A stretch of 64,000 nt of DNA from Thunnus maccoyii. Taxonomy: Eukaryota > Chordata > Actinopteri > Scombriformes > Scombridae. Within the stretch, counting starts at the first letter, position 1. Each line of letters begins with the position of its first letter. Where the stretch lies: NCBI RefSeq assembly GCF_910596095.1, contig NC_056539.1:5202001-5266000 (forward strand), read 5' to 3'. A program made the translations under genes and the position numbers. Under the pieces are notes generated by a model. The model did not search any database and was not told where the DNA came from. It worked only from the letters and a program-made list of their open reading frames with translations. Shown here in pieces: positions 13,925 to 26,089 of the stretch.

Positions 13925-14010
13925 ACAACATGTTGGGAAATACTATTATTATTAACTTTTTATGCTGAGTGTTAGACGAGAAGATTGATACCGCCCTCAT
14001 ATAAGCATCT
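13925..14010 (+). repeat. Fragment of the percomorph repeat also present at 51560
   Basis: 'gttgggaaatact' followed by 'tgagtgttagacgagaagat' and 'gataccgccctcat' parallels the segment at 51590-51640 ('tttaaatgaggagattgac', 'caccactctcatgtctg'). The remainder of the element is not present here. Confidence 0.5.
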
Positions 14011-17000
14011 TCAGTTAGGTCCCATACGTACCTTCATGACAATCACTACAAAGTTGTGATTCATTTTTGGCTCAGAGCTCCTCTCTGTGGTACATACTGT
14101 ATAAAAAACAGACAGTTTCTACAAAAATGTCACTTTCTATGTCATCAACCATTTGTGAAAAAACTCACTTTGGTGTAAACATTTCTGTCTACACCCATAA
14201 GTGAGCAGCTCACAAGACGGGTTAACGAGAAGTTGTTTAAAGTTAACGAGAAAGGACCAAATGCTTTACAGCAAAATTAGGTTTTCCCACCATATGGCTG
14301 ACACTCACAGAGAAAACATCATGAATTTTAGATTTGTTGCCTGCGTGCAATGGAGTTTTGTGCTGTATCCATATCAATGGGATCATACAGTATGTTTCTG
14401 CTTCATGCATGAATAGCATATACAGTAAGTTGACCTGCACTGAAAGTCAAACATGAGAAGTTGTAAACATGACTCAGAGCTTCACCTGTTTTTCTAGTCG
14501 CTGTTTGGCAGACAAGACCAGGCTAGACACTTCTCCCATGAAAGTTTTTCTTCCTATCCTGTTTTGCTAGATTCTCCGGTGTCAAGTTGCCAACACTGGG
14601 ACAAACAGTTCTCCCACTCGCTTTATTTGTAACATGCGTACATCTGCTGCCTTAAGTTATTTTGTTCGATGGAAAAAATTTTAAATTGCAACACTGTCTT
14701 TTGTAATGAGTTCACATATCAAACAAGCCTTTGCCCTGTAGACAAACTAATCAGCAGCAAACTCCTCTTTAACTATCTTTCTTTCGCAGTTTATCTGAAT
14801 GTAATAAAACATCAATCAATCAATGTCAACGTATAGGACTGATATGTTTTAAGCAAAAGTATCCCAAAGCCAGTTGTTTTCATCATTGATATTATTTACT
14901 TGGACTTTTTCTCTGGACTCTAAGTTTCCCCCCAGACCTCTTGTTGTGTCTTCTCCTCCCCTTCTGTCAAATCCTATCCTGCAGTTTACAATCCCCCCTT
15001 CCAAGACCTTTAGGAGCTGTGAAGGCAACACAACCCCCATCCGGTAACCACAAAGATAATGGAATTTCACAAAGGTCACACAAGCAAGCACAGGGTGATT
15101 AAAAACCAGACAGAGCAATGCCTGTAGGCCTGATACAAGTAGGGCAACCTGAAAAACACCTCAGCTTGCAGTTCTGGGAAAATGCTATCACGGCTCTACC
15201 GAAATTGAATTTCTTCATAGGGGGAATTTCCTGAAAAACTGCTATGGTGTTTTGGATTTTGTAAATACAAAATGCCATGATGATGTTTTTAGCTTTCAGT
15301 GCCCCAGTGGCAGACAAAGTCTTAACCATGTTAATATTAAGGCTAGTCTTTTCCTGTTCCTGCCTTAAGCACAAGGTCAGCTGCAGACAGAATGATTTAA
15401 TACTTCCTTTTATTTTGCAAACTTTTGCAAGCTTTCACATGGCCCTGGTAAGGGTTTGCTATACTGATAACTATAAAAACACATTATTTGTGTTACACTT
15501 TCTGAAAGTAAAAGTGCTACACATTAATAAAAGTGGTCTCATTTTGCAATTTTCAGACTATCCTTATTCATATAAAAATTTAAGGTACTCTTCCTAATTT
15601 TAGCTGCCAGGTGTCCAACAGCTCCGGCAAATCCCCACATTTCGTCCCAGCTCACATGTTTTGCAATCTTTACAGTTCAGCTGCGAACTGTATTGAGTTT
15701 CAAAACAACTACGCAGTCAGCTGGGTGGAAGTTTTGGAATATGGAGACACTGTTGGACACTATAACAAAATGAAAGTGTGAACATTTAAAGGTATACAAT
15801 GTGTGATATAAACAAAAAGATTACATAATCACCAAAAATCAGAACACATCACTGTAACCTGCTATGACTTCAGGGTTATTAAAACACAGACTAACACTAG
15901 ACAACAGCTATATCTAAGTTTCAGTATGACCAGTTAACAAACACAAAATGCTTATTTTTCATCAATAAATCAAACTCCTGTATTACTTATTCAAATATAC
16001 ATTTAATTAACATGGTTAAGAAAATACCTATTGGCCCTTTAAGTGGACTAGTTAGAAGTGATCAGGTAATTTACGATAAGCCTTTAATCAACTCAAATCC
16101 CATCACTATTGGATGCTTGTCAAATTCTATTGCCAATGGCAGATCAAAAGAAAGACGAATTAGACTTGGCAACTTCAGTCTTTAATAGGCTCCAATTTAA
16201 ATCCAGAAAAATAGTCGGCTGGAGTCACCAAAAGAGCAAAGAATGAAAATCCATGTAAACTGAGAAAGTACAGGTGTGATAGTAGCTGTAGGTTCAACCA
16301 GTCAAATTGCCCTCTTTAAAGACAGAGGTTCAATATGGAGGTAAATGGAAGGAGCAGTCTGTCTCCTAATGCACTAAAGTTAAGAACTGGTACCCTGATG
16401 ATGAATGTTACAGACTTTAGAGTCAAGTTCTTTATTGACCAGGTTCCCTTCATTCCTTGAACTCACCTACAGCTGGAATAATATATGACATAAACAGAAA
16501 CAGAAAACAGCAAGGTGGCACTTTGAGGAAGGAAACTGCCCTTCACCTGGGAGCAGCAGTTCAACACAGCTTGTGATGGCCAAAACCTTTCACTTTTCCT
16601 TTGGTATTAGAAAGGAAAATCTCTAATCTGATACTTTTCTTTACTAACATGTTTTTTCTGCAGTGCTTTGGGTCACATCCTTCCACTATATTTAAATGCT
16701 ACATTAGCGTTGTCAGTTCTGCATGCCACTGACAGTGACAAGCGTGTTAGCTTATTCAACAATATGAACATACTGAACAAGTCATTACAGACATAAGCCT
16801 GAGGATGACTGTTTGCAAACTGGTAACCAATTGCTGACATAAACAGTTGACAATGCTACTCTCTGTTTAGATAAGACAAGATGAAAGAGAAAGGCTGAGG
16901 TCTGTATCTTATTGTCTGTGTGAGTAGATTAAAATAGTGGTGATCACATCACATGATTAAGACAATGTCTACATTTGAATACATTTGTCTCCTCCCCCTG

Positions 17001-20000
17001 TCATCACTATCTTGTGTGTCACAAAGGTGTTGATTGAACCCTATTTTGAGGTCTTTGTAGTTGTAGTGTAGTGTTGTATTGGATTATATTCTGTTGTATG
17101 GTGTTTGTTATTTTATCCACCGAGTCCTGTACTTCTACTGGCCCCAATGCATAGGTGGTGTAAAGACAGTCATCCAATATAGAATATCAGTTGTGTCATG
17201 ATAAAAAAAAACAAATAGATAAATAAAATATAATGCTTCATTAAAATCAAGCAATACTACAATAAACATTTGGCCAAAAACGCAAATCTACTTAGGAAGA
17301 ATACTGTGAAGTAGAAATACATCTAGTCTGTATTAAGAGGCTCAATGTGGGTTGATGCTCTGTAGGGTACATCTTATGCAACTGGATGCATAGCGAAGCA
17401 AATCCAACCATTACCACACGGAACAGAGAAAGGAGTTCTGTGGAAAATTCCTAAACCGAGTATGTTCTCAATTAAGGAGGTCTACTCCACCATGAAATTC
17501 AAGAACCACCCCCAGAATGACTCGGCACTTTTCCCTGTGCAGTGTGCCACTGTGTTACATGTATCAATGAAATATTCATTCACATCCAACGTTCTAGCAA
17601 AGGAGATTGAACTTGATGTATTTAAATCTATTGGTGTCCGCTGATGATCCTCACAGATTGCATGCAAAGTCAAATTCATACTGGTTTTGTTAGGATGAAA
17701 GGAAACATTGAAATGATGTAAAGTAATATTTTTATTGAATGAACAGCTTTTGAATGGAGTTCTCAAATTCAGTGTGAGCAAGCATGTTCATGTCCTGTCC
17801 ATGTTCCTCTTTTATTCTTTGAAGTGGTCATGAGGGTGAAACACTTTCCTGACTGGGGGTCTTGAAGGAACACAAACACCCAGTAAACTAACAAACCACA
17901 ATCTTTTTAATCCCAACAGGGACGTCCTGGGTGACGCTCCCAAAACTGGTTGTTAGTACAGCTTCAGCATCAGGGTTCATTTATAACGTCACCACAAAAG
18001 GCATTTACGTAACATCCACCACAACTTTGTTGTGACAGCTTCCAGTTGACAAACACAGAGATGCCGAGTCAGTCAACATTTCAACTCCCTCACTTCAGTT
18101 TGACCTTTTTGTCACTTTTATTGATTTTAAGGCACGACAACAGTAAACATATGCAAAGAGGTACACCTGTGGCAGCTCAGAGTTTAATACAATTTAATTT
18201 TTATGCCTTCAAATGGAGATGAAACTCCTTTGAAACTGGCAAACTGTTATACAACACATACATATGCACAATGACATAGTTGCATAACTATAACAGATCA
18301 AATCAGGAAGAATGTAGTTGCCAGTAATAAGGTCAGCCAACAATTATTATGCTTTTTACTGAGCTACAGCGGTTATTTTCATCAGACTGCTTTTTGTAAT
18401 TCTGCTTTTTGTCCAAACGTTTTTCTTCAACTTTAAATGATCACTTACGCCAGTTCTTGTTTTTGTCAATAACGTCCTTGATTTATTTGCATGACATGGT
18501 CCTAAATTTGAGTATTACATAAATACAGCCACTGGGTAACGAATGGAGTACTGTTCACTATTTCTGAAAGCTTGGGAATTTACCAGTACATATGTGGTGC
18601 TGATGTGTGGGAAACAACAAAGAGGAGAGACACCACAGAGACCAAAACCTGTAGACTACAAGGAACATCTGAGTTTAAAACACAGCTTTGTGAAGGTGAT
18701 TTGTCAGAGTGTTGAATTTCAGCTGGCTTTGCTGGAAAAATATGCACTCACTGCAGACCAGCACTGTCCATTTAATTACAACATCAGTCTCATGAGAACC
18801 TTTCAATTACTTAACACATGTGGGCTGTTCAAACCTTGCCTGTCTCCCTACACTGTGAAAGAGAGAAGAAAAGAAACAGACCCCTCTCTGCCAGTGATCA
18901 CCATGTCAGCCACAGAAGGATTGTGTCCGATTCATGAATCTCATCTCAAGAGACACTCAGAAGAGACAAAGCATTCCAAAAACATTTCCCCAAACTGATG
19001 AATTAAAGAGAATCTCTTACTGAAGAGTAAGAGATTGATTATAGCACAAGAAAATGTCCAACACCGCCATCCTCCTCACTGAATTCTTCCAACATGAAGA
19101 CCAATCTGTTTGTTATGAATGGTTAATGGTTAGTAAAGGGATATGAGGTCATCTACTGACAAAAAAATGAATTGCAACTTATTTATCAAGACGTGAGAAC
19201 AAGAAAGGTACATAGTGTTCTCAAAACCACATCATACATAATAAATCCATTCCCCATTTTCATTTTTGAAGCATATTTGGATACAGAAATTAGTTCCTGA
19301 AAAATACCGTAATTGAAAACAAAGACCAACTGTGTCCATGAAAAGAGAAGCGGATACATCCTTTTTACTCTCTGATTTAAATGTTAAATTGAGAACATCA
19401 TGTTATTGTTCAGCAACACACATGTCCACAATGAGATGTATTATAAGATAAAATTTCCATTGAGGGTTTTTGTATGGAGCCGGTGATTTTCCATAATCTG
19501 AGGTTCATGTGATCATAAAAACAACTTGTAAACAGCGACATCTTGAGGCCATTATTGGGAAATACTCACGAATTTAAAAAACAAAAAGCCCCTGTAGATT
19601 TGCTGTAATATAAAACGCATCATCAATGATTCAGAATTTAAAAATATAAGTGTGAATGGGCTGAACTCTCTCCAACATACCTTAAACAGACATTTCAATA
19701 GAAATATCATTTAAGTTTATTACTTTAGTATTTATTTAGAAACGTGGGCTTCACTGGACTGAATACTTGTCTTAATTGGTGCGTTCATTAACGGGCACGT
19801 GACCTCATCACCTAAATTGATAAATTGAAATATCAATGCGCCACGGAGGAAGAACAAACTCAAGTTTAAATAATAGCCGTAGCTAAATATTAGCTTTTTT
19901 CACCCTTTTACAAGGTACAGGCGAAACACAAGCAACTCACGTAAATAACCTAAAAAGCATGAATGCTGCAAAAAAGTAGCATCTACCTTAGTTAAAGAAC

Positions 20001-20211
20001 GACAAATTCCCGTCTTATGACATCTCAAATTTAAAGTTTAGACAATTTAAAGTTCTCAATCTTTGAAACAGACTGTGTAAATTACTCATGAGGCTACACA
20101 AACGGGTGGCAAGCTAAATCAGTGGAAGTAAGCTGAGCCAGGCTCTGAGGATATCACTGCTGTTGCTGACTAGCAGGATAGATGCTGACCCAGAGCGACC
20201 CTGCTGCCAAA

Positions 20212-20302
20212 CTCCGCCCGGTAACACCCACAGGGTAGACCCGCGGCTAGTATAACTCTGTGGCATCTCCTGGACTTGACCTGCACGGAGGGAGACCGCA
20301 GG
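20212..20302 (+). promoter_or_regulatory. znf648: znf648 probable non-coding first exon and promoter area
   Basis: A small GC-richer segment with a GC-box-like word (CCGCCC) near 20215 ends at 20302 in front of a good GTAAGT donor. It pairs with the acceptor TTTTTAG that ends at 20644, just before the coding exon. The transcription start is not defined. Confidence 0.45.
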
Positions 20303-20731
20303 GTAAGTAGTGCTGTAAAAATGTTTTTCATTTATGAAGGAAACATTTATGAGGTCAACTGAGAGAGCGTTTGAATTATATTGACAAATAATATAGAGCT
20401 CAGGACATCTGTCACATGACTGTATGGCATGTCCCTGAAGGTTATATGTAGGATGTTTCCAGGATACTAGTATATACTGCAGAAAAGAAGTTGCCAGTAG
20501 GCTGGTTATAGATAAAGAAGATGCATTAATATGACACATCTGTGATAATGATCATTTATATTAACAAAAAACAAAAAAACAAAAAAAATTCTGAGATGTT
20601 GAATAGGATGCTAATAAGATGTTTATGTATTTTATTATTTTTAGGTCTTTTTAAGGAGGAATTGTGTCAGGAAAGCCCTCAACATCTTGAACCTCATGCA
20701 GGTGATTTCATGCCCCACCATAAAATTGACC

Positions 20732-22216
20732 ATGGCTGAAGAAATGTCCCCAAAGATGACTGAAAAAGCAGGTGTTTTAAAGAGAAGCAAAAGGAAACAT
20801 CAAGAAAGGCATTATGTCACTCAGTCTCTTCCAAGTGGACAGATCTCAGGTAATAATGTGAAGACTGACTCCTCATTTGGAGGTTTTTGTACTGGTATGG
20901 ACTCACTTTCAGAGAGTACTGACACTGGAATCCTTTATCTTAACCCTCAAACACCAAACTGGTCTCTTGTGGAGAAATTTGCCGAGCTGTCACCAGGACA
21001 TGAATCAGGACTTAATGATGACCAAGATAACAGCAGTGGAGAATTGTTACAATGCTCTGAATATGCTGAGAACAATAAAATATATAGAGCTAATGAAGTG
21101 CACTTGGATTCACTGAAAAAGGAGAAAAGGAACTGCTCAAAATACCTCAAGACTCGTGAGGTACAAAATGATACTTCTGTCAAACAGAGAGCACCTAAGC
21201 TCAGAGAGCAGAATGTAGAGGAATGTGCCCCAGGTGAAGCTGTGAATAAAAAGAAGAATGGAAATAATCCTCCTGATGAGAAATTACTTGAGAAGTGTGA
21301 AGACAAGAAGATCCCTCGACTTTTAGCAGCAATGAAAAAACGTAGTGGAGTTGACACAGAGCACCGTCCCTTCAAGTGCACACACTGCCCCTGGGCTTTT
21401 AAGAAGCTCTGCAACTTACAGAGTCACTTACAGACACACACGGGCCTCAAGCCCCATGTGTGTGACATATGTGGCAAGGCATACTCTCACCAGGGGACGC
21501 TGCAGCAGCACAAGCGTCTACACACGGGTGAAAGACCATATCACTGCCCCTTCTGTGTCAAGACTTACATCTGGTCCTCAGATTACCGCAAGCATATCCG
21601 CACACACACAGGTGAAAAGCCCTATGTCTGTGACACTTGCGGCAAGGATTTCATACGCTCCTCTGACCTGCGAAAGCACGAGCGGAACATGCACACCAAT
21701 GACAAGCCCTTCCCGTGCGCTCACTGTGAGAAGACCTTTAATAAACCTCTCTCCCTGAAGCGTCACGAGCGCAAGCACTTGGGAGTGAGGCCTTTCTCCT
21801 GCCCCGACTGTGGGAAGACATTTGCTCTGGCCAGTCGTATGGCAGAGCACCAGAAGACCCACACAGGAGTGCGTCCGTACGTCTGCTCGGTGTGCTCCAA
21901 GTGTTTCACAAAGTCCTCCAACCTGACCGAGCACGAGGCCATTCACAGTGGAGAGCGGCCCCACAAGTGTACAGAGTGCGGCGTGTCGTTCGCCATGCCT
22001 TCCCGCCTCATTCGCCACCAGTACATTCACAGTAAAGAGAAACCCCACAGCTGCACTGGCTGCAGCAAGAACTTTAGTAACCTAGCCACACTGAAGCTTC
22101 ACCAGGAGCAAACCTGTGCTGGGAGGATCTTTGTCTGTGTGGAGTGTGACAAATCTTTCCAGTGTGACGCAAAGCTTGCACAGCATATGCTGAGCCACAG
22201 CGACAAGAATGTCTGA
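20732..22216 (+). CDS. znf648: C2H2 zinc finger protein, ten fingers (ZNF648 orthologue)
   Basis: One coding exon, 494 aa. I chose the ATG at 20732 because its context (GACCATGG) is a strong Kozak match; an in-frame ATG at 20687 lies in poorer context and would add 15 residues. The first 220 residues are acidic, charged and without a recognised domain (no KRAB, SCAN or BTB). The C-terminal half has ten tandem C2H2 fingers from about residue 212 to the end, with TGEKP/TGERP-type linkers. Finger 9 ends H-x4-C instead of H-x4-H, so it is a C2HC finger. A finger array suggests sequence-specific DNA binding in the nucleus; targets are unknown. Identification rests on ten fingers, a similar domain layout and position near glul, as human ZNF648 lies near GLUL in 1q25. 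Without an alignment, another single-exon finger gene is possible. Confidence 0.85.
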   Translation: MAEEMSPKMTEKAGVLKRSKRKHQERHYVTQSLPSGQISGNNVKTDSSFGGFCTGMDSLSESTDTGILYLNPQTPNWSLVEKFAELSPGHESGLNDDQDNSSGELLQCSEYAENNKIYRANEVHLDSLKKEKRNCSKYLKTREVQNDTSVKQRAPKLREQNVEECAPGEAVNKKKNGNNPPDEKLLEKCEDKKIPRLLAAMKKRSGVDTEHRPFKCTHCPWAFKKLCNLQSHLQTHTGLKPHVCDICGKAYSHQGTLQQHKRLHTGERPYHCPFCVKTYIWSSDYRKHIRTHTGEKPYVCDTCGKDFIRSSDLRKHERNMHTNDKPFPCAHCEKTFNKPLSLKRHERKHLGVRPFSCPDCGKTFALASRMAEHQKTHTGVRPYVCSVCSKCFTKSSNLTEHEAIHSGERPHKCTECGVSFAMPSRLIRHQYIHSKEKPHSCTGCSKNFSNLATLKLHQEQTCAGRIFVCVECDKSFQCDAKLAQHMLSHSDKNV

Positions 22217-23920
22217 ATCTTTTTAAAGACAGGTACTGTACACCTCCATCACTGTGCTAGTACTGTTCATTTAATTTACAACCTTATATCCAAATGCAGT
22301 GGTATCAGTTTTATTGAATGAGTAACTTATCAGTAATTCAGTTTCAGAGACATTGGATCCATTCAAGGTCCTAGGGCACCAGTTTATGTTAAGGTTATCA
22401 TGATTGTGCCTCATGCGTTTACTATTTTATTATGCACACAGCCCCCTCTCCTCATGGCACTGGGTTGTCTCATGAGAATGTTGTGGGATGAAAGTTTCCA
22501 TTAGCACAGCAGACACTGGAGCTGACAGCTTAATGCGCCAATGGTTACAAGAGCATTAGCCCCTTCTAAAGGTGTGAATATATATGCAATTAATAACATA
22601 CACAATATTGCATTTAAGAGATGCAGGTGGTTTATCATGATGAATGGCATCCAACAATGCACTAATGTATCTATGTCTAGACCATTTTGAATCTGGTGGG
22701 CAAGGTGGGACATGCTGACTGATTCAAGAAGGGATGGCACTGAGCATGGCATTTCAGAGGGCCCATCACTTCCTCACCCTGAATTTATAGATACATAGAG
22801 ATTTAAATACCTGACTTTAGCATCAGTGACATTTGCCAAACATAGATGACAGCTTTGTTGTACAGTTTAGGACTGTAGGCAGCTAGTACATTATAGTACC
22901 CTGACAGATGGAGTGACAGCTTAACGTCTCAACCCTCAACCATCAGTGTAATGTTGTATATGCATACAACAAATCCACCAACATTAATGTTTTAAATGTT
23001 TATTCTCAGGTGCACTGTTTACCTTTGCCAGTTACTATTTGATTGTGGTCAGACATTTATGGTCTTGTTATTTTTTCACATGAATTTTGGACTTTGTACT
23101 TTTTATTGATGCAAGCAGCACAAATAAGAATTGCGACAACACTGTTGTCACTTGTGCTCCAACATAGATTTTGGGGTGGCAACTCTTAAGGAACACTACT
23201 GCGACCACATTTATAGACCAGTCCAGCTTTTTCTAAGTTCAGTGTAGCTTGCTAACCAGTCAGTCATGACTGCTTTTTTGCCAGGGCAATACAAAGTCAG
23301 TACAGTCCTATTATTTTGTAGTTGTGGTGCCTTCTTTTTATTTTGCTGGAGGTTTTGTTTGATAAGTGACTTTATAGTTTAGTTCAGTATGCATCATATC
23401 ATTTTATATGCAATCGAAGTATTTGGGGTTAAGAAAGTGTTTTTTTTTTCAAGAAATGGAACTTTTGTGCAGAGGAAAGCCTAGAAGTTGGGAGCACATT
23501 AGTGAGGGTGGTTTTCAACAACTCTGTTGAGCAGCACATGCAGTATTATTTGCTAAGATTTTTAAACAGTAATACACACACAGCATCTTACCTGATATAA
23601 AATGGAAATTAACCCCAAATCAAACTGCAGGAATTGTATTATTAAGCAAGTTAAGTGCACTTATGATATCATTTACATCTACATGTGTTAGTCTGAACTT
23701 GTAATATTAATGAATTATCTGAATGTTAGTTGTAAACTGTTGTTTTAATCATATTGATGAGCACAACAACCATGTTTGGTTTGCATGTGCGTCTTCTTAG
23801 TGGATTAAAGGGAACCAACAATGCAAACTTGTAATAATAAAATTTTATTGTGAAGGTGAATCTCAATAAATTTCTACCAGATGGTAATTCTTCAAAATAA
23901 AGTCATCGGGCCTTTCTTTA
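22217..23920 (+). other. znf648: znf648 probable 3' UTR with three polyadenylation signals
   Basis: Non-coding AT-rich sequence follows the stop. AATAAA words lie at 23836-23841, 23865-23870 and 23896-23901, a cluster that fits the end of a long 3' UTR. No competing frame or repeat was recognised. Confidence 0.5.
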
Positions 23921-25560
23921 ACTAATAATATTGTCTGCTCACTTTAAAACAAGTAGGATAAACCAAACTAATCCAACCAAAAGAACATTTAAGGAGACTT
24001 ATTGAGAGATTTTGGGATGCCACTTGTCTTTCATAAAGCTATCAATTCTGAATGTTTTTATGCTCTGACACATAATTGGCAGGCAGCAGTGAGCGGTGAC
24101 ACACATCCTGGATATCTATGTGTGCTAGTGTGTGCCAGTGTGCCTCACTCACACTTGGCTCCTGCAGAGTAATCGTAAAAGGAGACAGCACCTGCCATGT
24201 TGTCACTTGCTCTCCACTTAGTGAGAAGCTCCCTTTGGCACCCTTATTTCTTTGCAAGACATATTTATTCAATATGTGACTTGATTTTGCTATTAAGTGA
24301 GTGGTATGTCATAAAAAACAACCACATACTGACTGTAGATAAAGTTTTTACATTTTGTAATAGTGAGAAATTACTTTGAGGCAAGAATGCACAGATAAAC
24401 TGGTAGTTAATACATTTCAGCTGCTGGCACAGAGGTACAAAAAAACCATGTACATATATTGTAAAAATACATATATAAGTCACATGACATACATATACAT
24501 GATATCAAAAACATGTTTACAAGGTGACAGGATAATTTATCAACTTTGTTCAAAATTTTATTCCAAGGATATATATTACTGTGTGCTTTATATACATTTT
24601 AGCGTAACCCTAACCCTCAGCACATGATGTTATCCTGTAAGTGTCTGCTGGCCGGGGGAAGAGGTATAGGACATGCTGGCTGTTTGCCTGGCCGAGGTCT
24701 TTCCCACTCTTCCCTCTCCCACCTGTCATGTGGTACCATCCATCTTGGCAGCATGACAACACTCTTCCATTTTTTTCTTTATATGTCTCATATATAATTA
24801 AAACTAAAACTATTTCACTTTACAGATTGGAAAACTAACCAAATGTTGCTTACTTTGTGCTTTAATGAACTAGCCAGGCTACAGATTCCGCTTACTCAGC
24901 TTGCAAGATTGAAGCTGGCTTCTGTGAGGCTAATAAATCACTACAGCATTAGGTTACATTTTAGCTTGGATCTCATATATGCTTGAATGTATTTTTGCAT
25001 TGGCATTTTATCATTAAAATATAATGCAGTGGTACTGGTAGATTTACCCATTTTAAATATAATACCTTTATTAAATGTGTAGCGTTTGCAATATATAGCA
25101 TGGATAATTATTTAAGAGTGGTCTGGGCTGTGAGAATCTAGTGACATACTCACTGGGCACTTAGGTGGTCATTTGCACCAGCTATTTCAAACTTTTTCTG
25201 CTAGAGTATAACTTGCCTAAGTGTTGCTGGCATCAATATTTCTGGTCAGATCCATCATGCATAAATGGTTACTGAGGTCAGTTAAGATATTCCTTACCCC
25301 TAACGTATCCTGCATCCACTGGTAATTCCCCTGCTGTCAGCTTTTATGAAGCACATCTCAACTGTTTTAGCTCCCTGCAATATGAGTTACTGTGCTAGTT
25401 CATCTAGTGTATTTCTGTAGCTAACATGCAACATGATGGTGTGCAAGCTAAGGGGGTTTAAAAGGGCATCCTTAAAAAAGAAACATGGATGGTGGTGAGC
25501 AGTATGGATCTTATTGGTGTCTTTCCAAGCCCAGGTGAAGTTCTCATTAGACTTAAAGCC
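23921..25560. other. Intergenic DNA between znf648 and sec16b 3' ends
   Basis: The two genes converge here. The segment is AT-rich with no recognisable coding exon and no element I can name. It may include the 3' UTR of sec16b, whose end I could not place. Confidence 0.5.
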
Positions 25561-25564
25561 AACA

Positions 25565-25753
25565 TTAATGGTTGGTAGTGCAGTATCCCGTCTTTGGTTT
25601 TAGTGGTGTCAGTGGTCCTGCGAACATAAGATTTAGATGTGAATCATTGATCGTTTAAAATGGTACCGATACTGTATATTTCTCTTAAGGAAATTTATTT
25701 TACCTGTAATACAGGCTAGTGGTGTTGACAGGGTTTCTACCCCAGCTGCTGGC
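25565..25753 (-). other. sec16b: Candidate terminal exon(s) of sec16b
   Basis: The last secure exon ends at 26090 with one base of a split codon. Three continuations fit in phase. (A) Acceptor CACATAG at 25754, then codons for GQQLG and a stop at 25737, followed by AATAAA at 25694-25699 on this strand. (B) A 45-base exon 25748-25704 joined to 25617-25565 (stop TAA at 25567-25565). (C) The 25617 exon alone. None reproduces the NPSQ/RRYP tail of human SEC16B, so all are weak. Confidence 0.25.
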
Positions 25754-26089
25754 CTATGTGGAATACATGGATAAATATAGTAAACTATCACATTTGCATA
25801 ATTAAACGTAGGTAAAATATCACCAGTGACAGCCAAACCGCCGCAATGATTTAAATTTCAGCGCTAAATAAATGCAAGCTGCATATCATGACTGTACTTC
25901 TGCCAAATATGAAATCGAACACGCTGGTCAGCATGTGTGTTAATGGCAGCTACACAGGGTCACTGCTCCTCTAGGGGGCCCCTTCATAACATTATCAGTA
26001 TGTGAAACTTGGTGACATATTTATGACTCACCTAATTGAAAAATCAGGGATGATTGAACAACACTGACATTGATCATTACAAAACTCAC

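Larger units (their letters stand above)
9063..20200. other. Intergenic region between glul and znf648
   Basis: About 11 kb without a recognisable coding exon. It holds a 45-bp tandem duplication (10285-10374), a fragment of a dispersed percomorph repeat (about 13925-14010), a cluster of CRE/bZIP-like words (17921-18012), a 151-codon open frame of unknown meaning (18543-18998) and an E-box with an overlapping TGACCTCA near 19796. The remaining short frames look like chance. Confidence 0.6.

Noticed and set aside
20114..20539. 141-codon minus-strand frame over the znf648 first exon
   Set aside because: No recognised motif, and it overlaps the putative promoter and donor site; chance is more likely.
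20687..20731. Upstream ATG of znf648 adding 15 residues
   Set aside because: The context is weaker than the GACCATGG at 20732 and the added residues look like 5' UTR; it cannot be fully excluded.
20947..22048. Minus-strand frames of about 155 codons opposite znf648
   Set aside because: They are antisense shadows of the zinc-finger exon, a common effect of repeated finger codons.
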